Source of the DNA: Blautia sp. Marseille-P3087
Lineage (GTDB): Bacteria > Bacillota > Clostridia > Lachnospirales > Lachnospiraceae
NCBI RefSeq assembly: GCF_900120195.1
Contig: NZ_LT635539.1
Span: forward strand, 1,559,404 to 1,623,403
DNA length: 64,000 bases
Direction of reading: 5' to 3'
The notes beneath the pieces are model-generated. The model was given only the letters and a program-made list of their open reading frames with translations, was not told the origin of the DNA and did not search any database. The translations under genes and the position numbers were made by a program. Shown in pieces: positions 47,712-56,706 of the stretch (within the stretch, counting starts at the first letter, position 1; every line of letters begins with the position of its first letter).

Positions 47712-49730
47712 TTATAAATATTTCATCATTGTTGGCACAAGAATGTTCATATCAACAGGCTTTGCAACATGAGCATTCATGCCAACAGAAAGAACCTTTT
47801 GTATATCTTCCGCGAAAGCATTAGCAGTCATCGCAATAATTGGAATCCTGGCTTTTTTCGAATCTTTCATCTTTCGGATAGCTAATGTAGCATCATATCC
47901 ATTCATAACCGGCATCTGAATATCCATAAGGATCAGCTTGTAATAATCAGCATCAGCTTTTTCAATCATGTCAATACATGCAACACCATCATTGGCAGTC
48001 TCAACAATACATCCTTCTTCTGTCAATAGTTCCGTTGCGATTTCAGTGTTGATTTCATTATCTTCAACCAGTAGGATTCGAACACCGTTCAGGCAATTCT
48101 TATTGCACAGATTACTATTTTTCTTCGCCAGGGTTTCTTCTTCTGACGCTTTTCTGCAAGGAATAGTCACTGTAAACGTGGAACCTTCTCCCTGCTTACT
48201 TTTCACTTCTATTGTGCCACCCATGAGTTCTACGAGCTTTTTCGTAATTCCCATTCCAATGCCACTACCATCAATATGACTTAATGTAGTGTTGCGTTCT
48301 CTTTCAAAAGTTTCAAAAATACGCTTTTGGAATTCTTCAGACATACCAATTCCATTATCGGTAATAGTAATGATTATATCGCACCAGTCTTCTTTTTCGC
48401 AGGATTTCTGTAGGACATTACAGGATATTGTACCTCCTGTATTTGTATACTTTATTGCATTGCTTATAATATTGAGACAGATTTCTGACAGGTGCGGTGC
48501 ATCCATATATACATACGGATACATAATCTGTTCCGTCAGAGAGAAAGTCTGATCTTTACTTTCTGCCTGTTGTTGGAACATAATGACACAATTTTCAAAG
48601 CACTCATGGACATTCGAAACAGTGTATTCCATTTCGACCTTATTATTTTCAATTCTTGCAAGATCCAGAACATTACCAAGCATCGCCAAAAGTTCTTTTC
48701 CGCATATTTGAATTTTTTCAAGATATCTGCCAAGTTTATCTGTTTCCTGCAAATGTCTGGATGCCAGCTCTGCATAACCAATGATTGCATTCATAGGAGT
48801 TCTGATATCATGAGACATATTAAACAGAAATGATGATTTTGCTCTATTTGCACATTCTGCTTTTAATTTAGCTTCCCGCAATTCTTCCTCTTGTTTTAAT
48901 TCGCGCAGTTTTTCGTCTGTCACATCTCGGTTCGCAATCAGCACAGATGTAATATTTCCATTTTTATCATAGCTCTGAGGTACAATCATGGAAAGAAACC
49001 ATGAGCCATCCTTCTTTTTGAATTCCGAAGACATAAATTCTTTATTATGAAGCCGTGCCGCCATGGTTTGTATATCAAAAAAATCTATATACTTCTGTAC
49101 AAATGGCTCTGCTATAATATCTTCGATAATCTCGAACTGAGGATTCCAATCTGCAGTATTATCTTTAATATCCAAATACATTTCCCGGGATTTTTTGACT
49201 AGTTCGATCTTCTTTGTTTTCAAGTTCAGCCTTGAGATATGATAATAGGCAGTGCCTAATGCATGAATCGCCTGCCGGTTTTTTTTCACCTGCTTTCCCA
49301 ATGTAACAGGGAACTCTTCACCGTCCATCTGTTCCAAATCTGGTATCGACTGATGCAGATGCTGAACCAGCCATTTCCCATTTGTCCACTTATAGATAAT
49401 CGTAAATCTTGTCTCCATTTTAAAACAGATTGAACCATCTTTAAACAGACCAACAAAATCTACTGTTCCATGTGCAAGAACATGATTCTCATCAAGTCTT
49501 TCTTCTTCCTGATGTAAATTCCTTACTTCAAGTCTGATTTTACCTCTTCGCTTTACATCAAATTTAAATGATTCTAAAAACTCTTGCAGATTCCTGAAAA
49601 TCTCGTGTTTCCCAGTTCCAATCAGACTGATATTTTCATCAAAATAATTCTCAATTCCTAAATCATTTACTGATTCAGCGTTAATATATATTTTAAAAAG
49701 TTGCTCTGTGAGTTTTTTAAAATCATCCAT
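47712..49730 (-). CDS. Hybrid histidine kinase with N-terminal SnoaL/NTF2-like and PAS-like sensor domains
   Basis: This 672-residue protein has no membrane helix. Residues 1-130 look like a SnoaL-type NTF2 fold (ENHVLAHGTVDFVG, MCFKMETRFT-like strand). Residues about 155-275 are PAS-like and end in IANRDVTDEKLRE. HisKA has the phospho-acceptor His307 in NMSHDIRTPMNAIIGY. The ATPase domain has NAIKYT, DNGIGM and GSGIGMGI. A receiver domain at 549-672 has Asp603 in LMDIQMPVMNG. It should sense a cytoplasmic signal and pass phosphate internally. No output protein is adjacent. It is alone on its strand. Confidence 0.93.
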   Translation of the reverse strand: MDDFKKLTEQLFKIYINAESVNDLGIENYFDENISLIGTGKHEIFRNLQEFLESFKFDVKRRGKIRLEVRNLHQEEERLDENHVLAHGTVDFVGLFKDGSICFKMETRFTIIYKWTNGKWLVQHLHQSIPDLEQMDGEEFPVTLGKQVKKNRQAIHALGTAYYHISRLNLKTKKIELVKKSREMYLDIKDNTADWNPQFEIIEDIIAEPFVQKYIDFFDIQTMAARLHNKEFMSSEFKKKDGSWFLSMIVPQSYDKNGNITSVLIANRDVTDEKLRELKQEEELREAKLKAECANRAKSSFLFNMSHDIRTPMNAIIGYAELASRHLQETDKLGRYLEKIQICGKELLAMLGNVLDLARIENNKVEMEYTVSNVHECFENCVIMFQQQAESKDQTFSLTEQIMYPYVYMDAPHLSEICLNIISNAIKYTNTGGTISCNVLQKSCEKEDWCDIIITITDNGIGMSEEFQKRIFETFERERNTTLSHIDGSGIGMGITKKLVELMGGTIEVKSKQGEGSTFTVTIPCRKASEEETLAKKNSNLCNKNCLNGVRILLVEDNEINTEIATELLTEEGCIVETANDGVACIDMIEKADADYYKLILMDIQMPVMNGYDATLAIRKMKDSKKARIPIIAMTANAFAEDIQKVLSVGMNAHVAKPVDMNILVPTMMKYL

Positions 49731-50397
49731 ACGGTTCCCTCATCCAAATAATTCTTAAATGACTTTAAGTTTTCTGGTTTACTTCCAAAGTTTATCCACG
49801 TTTCATTCTCTTCCAAAAATTCCTGATATACACCTCAAATTATTCATTTTATTATATCACAGCGTCGTATTGTTCCGCCATCATTTTTTCAAGACCGATG
49901 TCCTTTTGCACCTTCGCCTTATATCCTGTCACATACATCTCTGTCTTATTTCTTATGGTATACTTTTTTCAATACACAAACGTCCCGAGGATGTCAAGTC
50001 ATTGCTACAAAAAATATGCGGCTTTTTTGCCACTATAGCCAGCCTATCAAATCAAGCTTAGCAAAACTTAACAAAACGGATCAGAATACTGACTGGTTCA
50101 CCAGAGGACTATGAGACGGGAAGAAACCAAAACTACTATTACTTTGACCCGGATATGAAAAGTTTTAATCTCCTGATCAGTGTGCTTCGGAACGCAGTAG
50201 ATATCACCTCTGCATTTCCTGACAGAAGTGGTTTGTAAACCTTGCAATCGTCTTATAGGAGTTCTATAATATCTTCGACCGTTGGCAGATTTTCAGCTAT
50301 AGCAATTCCAGGAAACAGACATCTGCCAGCCAAGTTAATTTTACAGAAATGCAGGGGATAATTTTATGAACATCAGATGATCCTATAAAAATCATAA
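49731..50397. other. Gene-poor stretch with decayed sequence
   Basis: No intact gene is seen between the hybrid kinase and the promoter at 50398. On the plus strand, 50068-50238 reads open from a stop through LTKRIRILTGSPEDYETGR to SAFPDRSGL and a stop, with no start codon, so it looks like the 3' end of a lost gene of unknown type. On the minus strand around 49850-49940 a short open stretch (YVTGYKAKVQKDIGLEKMM) may be another remnant. Confidence 0.35.
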
Positions 50398-50426
50398 TTG
50401 ACATTCAAAAATATGTAGTATATAAT
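50398..50426 (+). promoter_or_regulatory. Perfect-consensus promoter for the second MATE gene
   Basis: TTGACA (50398-50403) and TATAAT (50421-50426) have an exact 17-bp spacer. The leader to the ribosome binding site at 50565 is about 130 bases and shows no recognised riboswitch. Confidence 0.85.
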
Positions 50427-50617
50427 CGTTTTGTTCATCGGAGGGTGATTTGTTCGATCAGAAACAATAGCTGGATAAGATGGCAGACTGAAATGTCCGC
50501 TTTCTTATTCAGCTTTTTTGTTATCTTCCTGATTCGACTGAATTTTCAACAAAATCAATTTCACAAGGAGGAATCACAGCACATGGAAAAAACACATCAT
50601 TTACCGAAGGAAAAATC

Positions 50618-51931
50618 ATGCAGCCTTTACTTCTGTTTGCGGTTCCTGTATTGCTGGCACTGTTTCTACAGGCTATGTACGGTGCAGTAGATTTACTTAT
50701 TGTTGGTAAGTTTGCTTCTTCTGCTGATGTATCTGCAGTATCTACCGGTTCACAGATCATGACCACACTGACAAATCTGGTCAGCAGCTTTGCAATGGGA
50801 ACAACGATTCTGCTTGGACAGCAGATTGGAAGCGGTAAGAAAGAAGAAGGCGGTCGCACCGTAGGAACAGCCATTCTGCTATTTGCCGGAATTGCTGTGA
50901 TCATGTCAGTCATTCTTGCAGTCTTTGCTCCTCAGGTCAGCAGTCTCATGAACGCACCGGAAGAAGCTTTTCAAAAGACCGTTAATTATATCCGGATCTG
51001 CGGCGGCGGTATGCTAGTCATTGTCGCTTATAACCTGATTGGCTGTATTTTCCGCGGACTTGGAGACTCCCGGACACCATTGATCACCGTTGCCATCGCA
51101 TGTGTATTCAATGTTGCCGGAGACTTGCTTTTATGTGCCGTTTTCGGTATGGGTACAGCTGGCACCGCTATTGCTACTGTATTTGCACAGATCGTCAGTG
51201 TAATCGTATCTTTTATTCTTATCAGTAAAAAAGATCTGCCATTTACAATAAAAAAAGAAAATATCCGGATTCACAAAACTTACCTGCGTAAGATGACCGC
51301 TTTCGGCGCGCCGATTGCCCTGCAGGATCTTCTCGTAAGTATTTCTTTCCTGATCATTCTGGCAATCGTAAATGATATGGGTGTGATTGCTTCCGCCGGT
51401 GTTGGTGTTGCGGAAAAAGTCTGTGCTTTTATTATGCTGATATCATCCGCTTTTATGCAGTCCATGTCTGCTTTCGTAGCACAAAATTATGGTGCCGGAC
51501 GCCTTACCAGAACAAGAAAGGCATTGCACTATGGCATCGCAGTTTCCTTTACCGTCGGTATTGTAATGTTCGCAATTACCTTCTTCCATGGAGATATCCT
51601 GGCAGGTATTTTCTCCTCCGACCCGGAAGTAATAGCAGCAGCCGCAGATTACCTGAAAGCCTATGCCATTGACTGTCTGTTCACTGCTATCTTCTTCTGC
51701 TACACCGGATTCTATAATGGAATTGGCAGAACAAGATTTGTTATGATACAGGGGATTCTCGGTGCCTTCTGCGTCAGAGTGCCGGTATCTTACATTATGA
51801 GCATCCAGCCTAATACTTCTCTGTTCCATATCGGGCTGGCAACACCGATATCCTCTATATTACAGTTAATCCTCTGTGTAGGATTTATGCTTTGGCTGCA
51901 AAAAAACAGACTGTTAGATGACGAACATTAA
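50618..51931 (+). CDS. MATE family efflux transporter with start-region frameshift
   Basis: The 437-residue open frame from the ATG at 50618 covers nearly the whole protein: PLLLFAVPVLLALFLQAM, then YGAVDLLIVGKF, twelve helices, and a second half with ITFFHGDILAGIFSSDPEV. The proper ribosome site (AAGGAGG, 50565-50571) serves an ATG at 50583 that is in a different frame. Adding one A to the run of six at 50587-50592 would give MEKNTSFTEGKIMQPLLL, the standard MATE beginning. So the gene is either broken, phase-variable, read from the weaker internal ATG, or affected by a sequencing error. It is an efflux pump of unknown substrate. Confidence 0.85.
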   Translation: MQPLLLFAVPVLLALFLQAMYGAVDLLIVGKFASSADVSAVSTGSQIMTTLTNLVSSFAMGTTILLGQQIGSGKKEEGGRTVGTAILLFAGIAVIMSVILAVFAPQVSSLMNAPEEAFQKTVNYIRICGGGMLVIVAYNLIGCIFRGLGDSRTPLITVAIACVFNVAGDLLLCAVFGMGTAGTAIATVFAQIVSVIVSFILISKKDLPFTIKKENIRIHKTYLRKMTAFGAPIALQDLLVSISFLIILAIVNDMGVIASAGVGVAEKVCAFIMLISSAFMQSMSAFVAQNYGAGRLTRTRKALHYGIAVSFTVGIVMFAITFFHGDILAGIFSSDPEVIAAAADYLKAYAIDCLFTAIFFCYTGFYNGIGRTRFVMIQGILGAFCVRVPVSYIMSIQPNTSLFHIGLATPISSILQLILCVGFMLWLQKNRLLDDEH

Positions 51932-52027
51932 TACTCTCATTCGTTTTGATCGTTGTAACTGTTTACCTCACAGTCAGCAGACTGCTGAATAGTTATTTGT
52001 TCACCCGGTTCATACCTCTGACAGTGC

Positions 52028-52867
52028 TCAATCACTCTTTATCATTTTGATCTCTTCAGCTGCATTCAAGACATTCAGCTGATATTCAGCAATCTCTTGT
52101 AATATTTTGAATCTTTCTCCTTTGTCTTTTCCCTCTCGCAGCATCTGTGCATTATGTGATTCCAGATTGGATAGAACTGTTAATTCATTAATTGTTGCAA
52201 AATCTCTGACATTGTTTTTCTTCGCAAGTTCAGGATTTGCATCCCTCCATGCTTTCGCTGTAAATCCAAATAATGCCACATTTAATATATCCGCCTCTTC
52301 CGCATATGCCAGCCATTGAAGGTTTTCCCTGTAATTCATTTGAGGAAGCAAATATTTTTTTACAGCATCCGTCTGAATCAGATAATTATTTTTACTTAAG
52401 AAACGTTTTGCATCCCATTCCTTTTGTTCAGAGTTGTTTTCTTCTTCCTTCAACCGCTGAAATTCCTTTATCAGATATAGCTTAAACACAGGACTGATTG
52501 CAGAGGCAAACTCAAAAGCAATATCTTTGTGTGCATATGTACCACCATATTTCCCACGCTTTACATATAATCCAATGGCATTTGTTTTATTTACCCATTC
52601 CGAAACACTAGGTGTAAAGGTCAATAACCCTGCTTGCTTTTTAAAGTGTTCGGATTCGAACACTTTAAAATTGGGATTATATATCTGTTCCCATACAGAC
52701 AAATATTCCAAAGTACCACGATTTCTTAACCAATTTCTTACCACATCTGCTGCCCTGACAGAATCTGATTTAGCCTTAGCAATATCTGTAATACAAATAT
52801 AATCATCTAACTCCTGTTTCGAAATAGAAATATGCACATTTTGCACTTCAATTATTTTATTCTTCAT
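52028..52867 (-). CDS. KilA-N domain protein
   Basis: The 279-residue protein has an N-terminal KilA-N-type DNA-binding region (about 15-125: DYICITDIAKAKSDSVRAAD, VVRNWLRNRGTLEYLSVWEQ, GKYGGTYAHKDIAFEFAS). The C-terminal half is helical and charged, of unknown function. KilA-N proteins are typical of phages and genomic islands. The start overlaps the small HTH gene upstream by 11 bp, with AAGGAAGA as the site. The pair is probably a two-gene unit of repressor plus effector or an orphan from a phage. No toxin motif is recognised. Confidence 0.85.
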   Translation of the reverse strand: MKNKIIEVQNVHISISKQELDDYICITDIAKAKSDSVRAADVVRNWLRNRGTLEYLSVWEQIYNPNFKVFESEHFKKQAGLLTFTPSVSEWVNKTNAIGLYVKRGKYGGTYAHKDIAFEFASAISPVFKLYLIKEFQRLKEEENNSEQKEWDAKRFLSKNNYLIQTDAVKKYLLPQMNYRENLQWLAYAEEADILNVALFGFTAKAWRDANPELAKKNNVRDFATINELTVLSNLESHNAQMLREGKDKGERFKILQEIAEYQLNVLNAAEEIKMIKSD

Positions 52868-53063
52868 TCACATCTTCCTTTATGATGAGTTTTTCCATCT
52901 TTGCTTTATACGCTAATAAGCGTAACACATAATCTGGCATCTTTCTGGTTCCTCGTTCCCACTCTGTTACTGTTCTGTATGGGATTTCAAAATATTCACA
53001 GAATTCTTTTCTGTTCATTCCGGTACTTTCCCGTAATCTTTTTATTTCATCTTTTATTTCCAT
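52857..53063 (-). CDS. Small HTH (XRE/Cro-like) regulator
   Basis: The 68-residue protein has a helix-turn-helix at about residues 8-45 (IKRLRESTGMNRKEFCEYFE, IPYRTVTEWERGTRKMPDYV). This matches Cro/C1-type single-domain DNA-binding proteins. It overlaps the KilA-N gene and likely controls the pair's own promoter. AAAAGGGA precedes the ATG. It cannot be assigned to a known system. Confidence 0.85.
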   Translation of the reverse strand: MEIKDEIKRLRESTGMNRKEFCEYFEIPYRTVTEWERGTRKMPDYVLRLLAYKAKMEKLIIKEDVNEE

Positions 53064-53139
53064 TTCTTTTCCCTTTTCTTTTTACACATTGTGTATATAT
53101 TGTAACATATTTTTTTATCAGTCACAACGTTTATCATCT

Positions 53140-54867
53140 TTATTTTGGTATACTTCCGGCTGTACACAGTGCTCCCCACCCCACACTTTCATTCGGGTAC
53201 CGGTCAAACCCGGGCAGGGGCTGGGCACCACGGCGGAGATATGCCTTCACTTTTTCGCCCCAGAGAAAAGGATCGTTTCTGCGTATAATGCCCCATTCCA
53301 TCATAAGGGCGGCGGCCCCTGTCACAAACGGTGTTGCAAAAGAAGTCCCTGTCACTCCTGTGTAGCCGCCTCCGGCCGACGGTGCAAGGATGTCGACCCC
53401 CGGTGCGACCAGATCCGGTTTGGGATAAAATAGATTTCCGCCACCTCTCCCGGAAAAATCCGCATATGCATTGAGCCTTGAATCATACGCTCCCACAGTG
53501 ATCACCTTCGCTGCCGTTGATGGAATCGTCAGGGTTTCTGCCGCAACCGGCCGGTAAAATCCTGTCACAGGATTCAGCACATTTCCGCCCGGAAGCCACA
53601 GATTATAATTTCCTTCTCTGATTCTCCTGCCCCGCAGATGAATTTTCCATACACCCGGAGTAAGATATGTTCCCGTTGGGAGAAAATCAACGTAGATCTC
53701 CTGTGTCACCTGAAAAGGTCCCGGTTTTCCATAATAAACCAGCAGCTCCGTCTCGCCTGCCCGATATCTCTGAGTACCGATTCTCTCCGACAGAACCGGT
53801 AAATTTTCTCCCGAAGGTGTCTCAAGAAAAATTTCAATTTCATCTGCATAAGCTTTCCACAACTGCAGATTCAGTGTTGTCTCATAAGCACCAACACTCA
53901 TTTCTACAATCTCACTCTGTCCCTGCTGCAGTCTTCCCGCGGTATGGATACGGTCGTTTCCATTGTTTCCACTTCCCACGCAAATGACAGACCGCCCCAC
54001 ATTTGCCACGTTGCTGATATAAGTCTCCAGAAGCGAATCCCCCTGATGTGACCCATAATTATTCCCAAAACTGATATTTATCGCAATCGGTCTACCCATT
54101 CTGACTGCCTGCCGGATGAGATAATCAATCCCTTCCATCAGCTCCGTCGTCCGCGGAAAAGAATTTTCTCCTGCATTCCCCATCTTTACAACAAGCAGAT
54201 CACTTTCATAGGCTACCCCGCGGTTCACGCCCTCCGATACCGTCCCATTTCCCGCCGCAATTCCGAGCACTGCCGTTCCATGTCCACTGACATCTCTGGA
54301 TGGAATAAGGCGCCTGCCTTCGGTTTCCCCAAGTGCAAGCGCCTTATCAATTTCTTCTTTCGTATATTCCGTTCCTTTTGTGTAGCCTTTCGGAGGATTT
54401 CCGGGTATGCTCTGATCCCACAGATATAGTATCCTGCTGCTTCCATCCTCGTTTCGAAAATCCGGATGAAAAAAATTCACTCCCGCATCCACAATGCCGA
54501 CCAGTACTCCTTTTCCGGTAAGACCATTTTTCCCTTCCTGAACCGGCAGAATGCAGCTCGCTTCTCTGCCCTGAAAGGTTTCAAAATACAGTCGTTTAGG
54601 TTTTTCAATAAATTCAATCTGCTCCCGGGCAGAATACACCTTGATTTCCGACTCCGGTAAAGTCACTACTGCATAACCTCCCAGCAGTGGCACCACCTGA
54701 ATTCCCTCACCGCCAAGTCCGCTCTCCGGACCACTGTACTTCACGATCACATCCCATAGCCTGGTTGCAGGATCATATCCTACATTAAGATTTCCCGACT
54801 TTCTACGCTCCTGTGGGGTTGCATCCATTGCAAGATTTAAAAGGTTATCTATTTTCTGGTCTGCCAT
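53140..54867 (-). CDS. S8 family serine peptidase (subtilisin-like, Csp-type)
   Basis: This 575-residue protein has the catalytic triad Asp127 (GIVDAGVNFFHPDF), His196 (DVSGHGTAVLGIAAG) and Ser509 (GVTGTSFATPFVTG), all present. A short N-terminal prodomain (about 1-95) precedes the catalytic domain. A beta-rich jellyroll-like insert (about 320-445) lies between the oxyanion Asn region (GSGNNGND) and the serine. This layout matches the clostridial CspA/B/C group linked to spore germination. No signal peptide is seen. The start at 54867 has AAAAGGAA upstream. The upstream 54892-55065 shows no gene. Confidence 0.92.
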   Translation of the reverse strand: MADQKIDNLLNLAMDATPQERRKSGNLNVGYDPATRLWDVIVKYSGPESGLGGEGIQVVPLLGGYAVVTLPESEIKVYSAREQIEFIEKPKRLYFETFQGREASCILPVQEGKNGLTGKGVLVGIVDAGVNFFHPDFRNEDGSSRILYLWDQSIPGNPPKGYTKGTEYTKEEIDKALALGETEGRRLIPSRDVSGHGTAVLGIAAGNGTVSEGVNRGVAYESDLLVVKMGNAGENSFPRTTELMEGIDYLIRQAVRMGRPIAINISFGNNYGSHQGDSLLETYISNVANVGRSVICVGSGNNGNDRIHTAGRLQQGQSEIVEMSVGAYETTLNLQLWKAYADEIEIFLETPSGENLPVLSERIGTQRYRAGETELLVYYGKPGPFQVTQEIYVDFLPTGTYLTPGVWKIHLRGRRIREGNYNLWLPGGNVLNPVTGFYRPVAAETLTIPSTAAKVITVGAYDSRLNAYADFSGRGGGNLFYPKPDLVAPGVDILAPSAGGGYTGVTGTSFATPFVTGAAALMMEWGIIRRNDPFLWGEKVKAYLRRGAQPLPGFDRYPNESVGWGALCTAGSIPK

Positions 54868-55065
54868 AAATGATTCCTTTTCATTGCACACTTACTTATA
54901 TTATATGTATTCTATGCGAATTGCGAGAGCTACTTCATGGCAAAGCAACTTCTTAAAGGCGCAACTATTATTTTAGGATCTTCACTTCTATCAGCATTCC
55001 AAAATCCATAGCAATCCTCGTAAATAATGCATTTAAGACAGTTCAGCAGAGTGCGAAAGACGCGG

Positions 55066-55272
55066 TCATAAAAACCATTCCATCTTCTCCCTCACATCCG
55101 CATGCTTCAGATAACTAACATTAAATTCTCTGACTATGGACTCACCCTTCAGTGTAAAGATTCCAAGCTCCGGGTCGCTTTTGGCAAGTACTTCATATAC
55201 AAATGAGATTCTATACCCGGACTTGATCAGATCGATGATCATCTTAAAGCTGGAAATACATAGGTATTTCAT
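55066..55272 (-). pseudogene. Fragment of a host gene interrupted by a group II intron
   Basis: From an ATG at 55272, right at the intron 3' boundary, 68 residues are readable (MKYLCISSFKMIIDLIKSGY, ending EKMEWFL). I do not recognise the protein. The ATG may be fortuitous, since the open frame continues upstream into the intron's ribozyme end. It is best read as the exon on the 3' side of the insertion. Confidence 0.4.
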
Positions 55273-55735
55273 GGGTCGAGTAGACGCACCCCTTGCGGTC
55301 GTACGCCCCTCGCAGAATCCGGACTTGCGGCTTTCCCGCATCCGGCTCTTTACGAAACGAATCGTTCACATTTATCAATCGTATATACTGACATATATTC
55401 TTGCTCTTACTAACGGGTAACTGTTATCAATCATATTCAGAAACTCTACCCAGTTGTAGCTTTTCTTCTGGCTTCTTCTGTTCAGCCAGTAGAAAAGGCT
55501 TTTCATAACATTATAACGAAATGCTGTGATTCTCTCTGAATTGTCAGTGATGCCATAGTAATGGAAATAACCAGTCAGTATCTCATTAAGCTTGGAAATG
55601 ATTTCTTTTACTCTCAAAGTCCGCATGCTGCCTATCAGCCTGTGAACCTCTTTACATTTCTTTGCAAATTTCTTCTTGCTGGTTGTCGGGCATACCTTCC
55701 TTTTACACACTACGGAAGGAAAATGCAGGTTCTCA
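55273..55735 (-). mobile_element. 3' remnant of a group II intron (maturase C-terminus, domains V and VI)
   Basis: At 55375-55735 the minus strand encodes the C-terminal X/maturase part of an intron-encoded protein (KKFAKKCKEVHRLIGSMRTL; RVKEIISKLNEILTGYFHYY; WLNRRSQKKSYNW), with no reverse-transcriptase domain upstream. At 55315-55348 there is a 34-base domain V starting GAGCCGGATGCGGGAAAGCC with the AGC triad. Domain VI follows at about 55275-55312. The 5' ribozyme domains are absent, so the intron cannot splice or move by itself. The upstream border lies next to the gene at 55738. Confidence 0.8.
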
Positions 55736-55737
55736 GC

Positions 55738-56172
55738 TTACAAATATTTCTGCATATCATCCCGCAGATTCTCTTCCATTCCAATAAGCTTCTTTGCAAT
55801 GGAAATACTTTCGGACGACGCATCTTTGCATTGGTGCATGGCTTCTGTGATAGACTGGGTTCCCATGTTGCAGCCATTCATGATGATCTTAACCGCCTGT
55901 TTATTCTCATCTTCTCCGGTCATCATTTTTACACCTGTCGTCATCCACGAAAATGTGGATACCATAACACCCGGTTCTTTCTCCGGCTGGCCTGCGCGAA
56001 GAAGTATTTTGGAAATTTCCTCTTCCAGTTCCTTGTGTTTTGAACAGGATTTTTCAATCGTTGCTGCGATTTTGGCATCTGTCACATGATGCTGTACCTG
56101 TTCCATGCTCTCAATTCCCATCTTGCATCCGACACTGCATTCTTCTAACAGTTTCTTTGTGCTGTTGTCCAT
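55738..56172 (-). CDS. Helical-bundle protein of unknown function (ferritin-like/DUF2383-like look)
   Basis: The 144-residue soluble protein is almost wholly helical, with repeated acidic/basic heptad-like segments and several cysteines (ECSVGCKMGIESM; SCSKHKELEEEI; GCNMGTQSI; HQCKDAS). The pattern of EE, H and spaced pairs resembles four-helix ferritin-like bundles such as DUF2383, but I cannot confirm metal ligands. CAGGAGG precedes the ATG. The group II intron remnant begins directly at its stop, so its 3' end may have been affected by that insertion. Confidence 0.7.
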   Translation of the reverse strand: MDNSTKKLLEECSVGCKMGIESMEQVQHHVTDAKIAATIEKSCSKHKELEEEISKILLRAGQPEKEPGVMVSTFSWMTTGVKMMTGEDENKQAVKIIMNGCNMGTQSITEAMHQCKDASSESISIAKKLIGMEENLRDDMQKYL

Positions 56173-56354
56173 GTCTGTCCTCCTGTATAAAAATTTACTT
56201 TCTACATGGAAGATAGTATACGTACTTTTTGACTATTTATGTATCTTTCCCGTTACTGGGTACGGAGTGTATAGTGGTTCAGTTGTCAAAACAAAAATCT
56301 AAGCTTTTTATAATGAACTGATATATGTAACTGAGTATGGGAGAAAATCCCCCC

Positions 56355-56469
56355 TTAGGCCGCAGGATTATCCAGTAACAGAATCGGATAATAGCAGGAT
56401 GCCGGTGTCTGATTATTGAGTGCAGAATGACAACGTTCAAAATTGTAAATGTGCACATATTTACCCTGT
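56355..56469 (-). pseudogene. C-terminal fragment of an IS3-type (integrase core) transposase
   Basis: The minus strand reads GKYVHIYNFERCHSALNNQT and then PASCYYPILLLDNPAA before a stop. The YNFERxHSALNxxTP pattern is the C-terminus of DDE integrase-core transposases. Everything upstream is missing. It is fused in frame to the DUF975-like remnant, so a deletion joined the two. Confidence 0.65.
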
Positions 56470-56611
56470 GTTAAATACTGATATGGTCCGGCAAAGAATA
56501 TATTAACCAACCCGAATGTTATAATTCCCAGAAGGCTCCATCCTATAAAAGACAGATCTAATACAAATGCAGCCCACTTATTTCCCTCCTCATCAAACTG
56601 CCCTATGCAAA
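56470..56611 (-). pseudogene. DUF975-like membrane protein fragment
   Basis: The minus strand reads FDEEGNKWAAFVLDLSFIGW and then SLLGIITFGLVNIFFAGPYQYLT in adjoining pieces, resembling the end of DUF975 family membrane proteins. It has no start (a stop lies just upstream) and runs into transposase sequence. It is a relic. Confidence 0.55.
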
Positions 56612-56652
56612 TATCTCATATCTGAAATATGTCATCCGGCTTTCATAATCTA

Positions 56653-56706
56653 TTACAATGCATTATCCCCAGTCAGTTCAGGCAGAGTCTCTGTAGCCTG
56701 AACGCC
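56653..56706 (-). pseudogene. Remnant of a paralog of the lipoprotein at 57090
   Basis: The minus strand reads GVQATETLPELTGDNAL and stop. The lipoprotein at 57090-58028 has SVQASDILPELTKDNAL at its mature N-terminus. The fragment sits directly after the sigma-factor remnant, so an ancestral sigma-lipoprotein unit seems to have been duplicated and then lost. Confidence 0.6.

Noticed and set aside
54937..55011. Short plus-strand frame MAKQLLKGATIILGSSLLSA
   Set aside because: Only 24 residues, no ribosome binding site and no recognisable family; could be chance or a relic.
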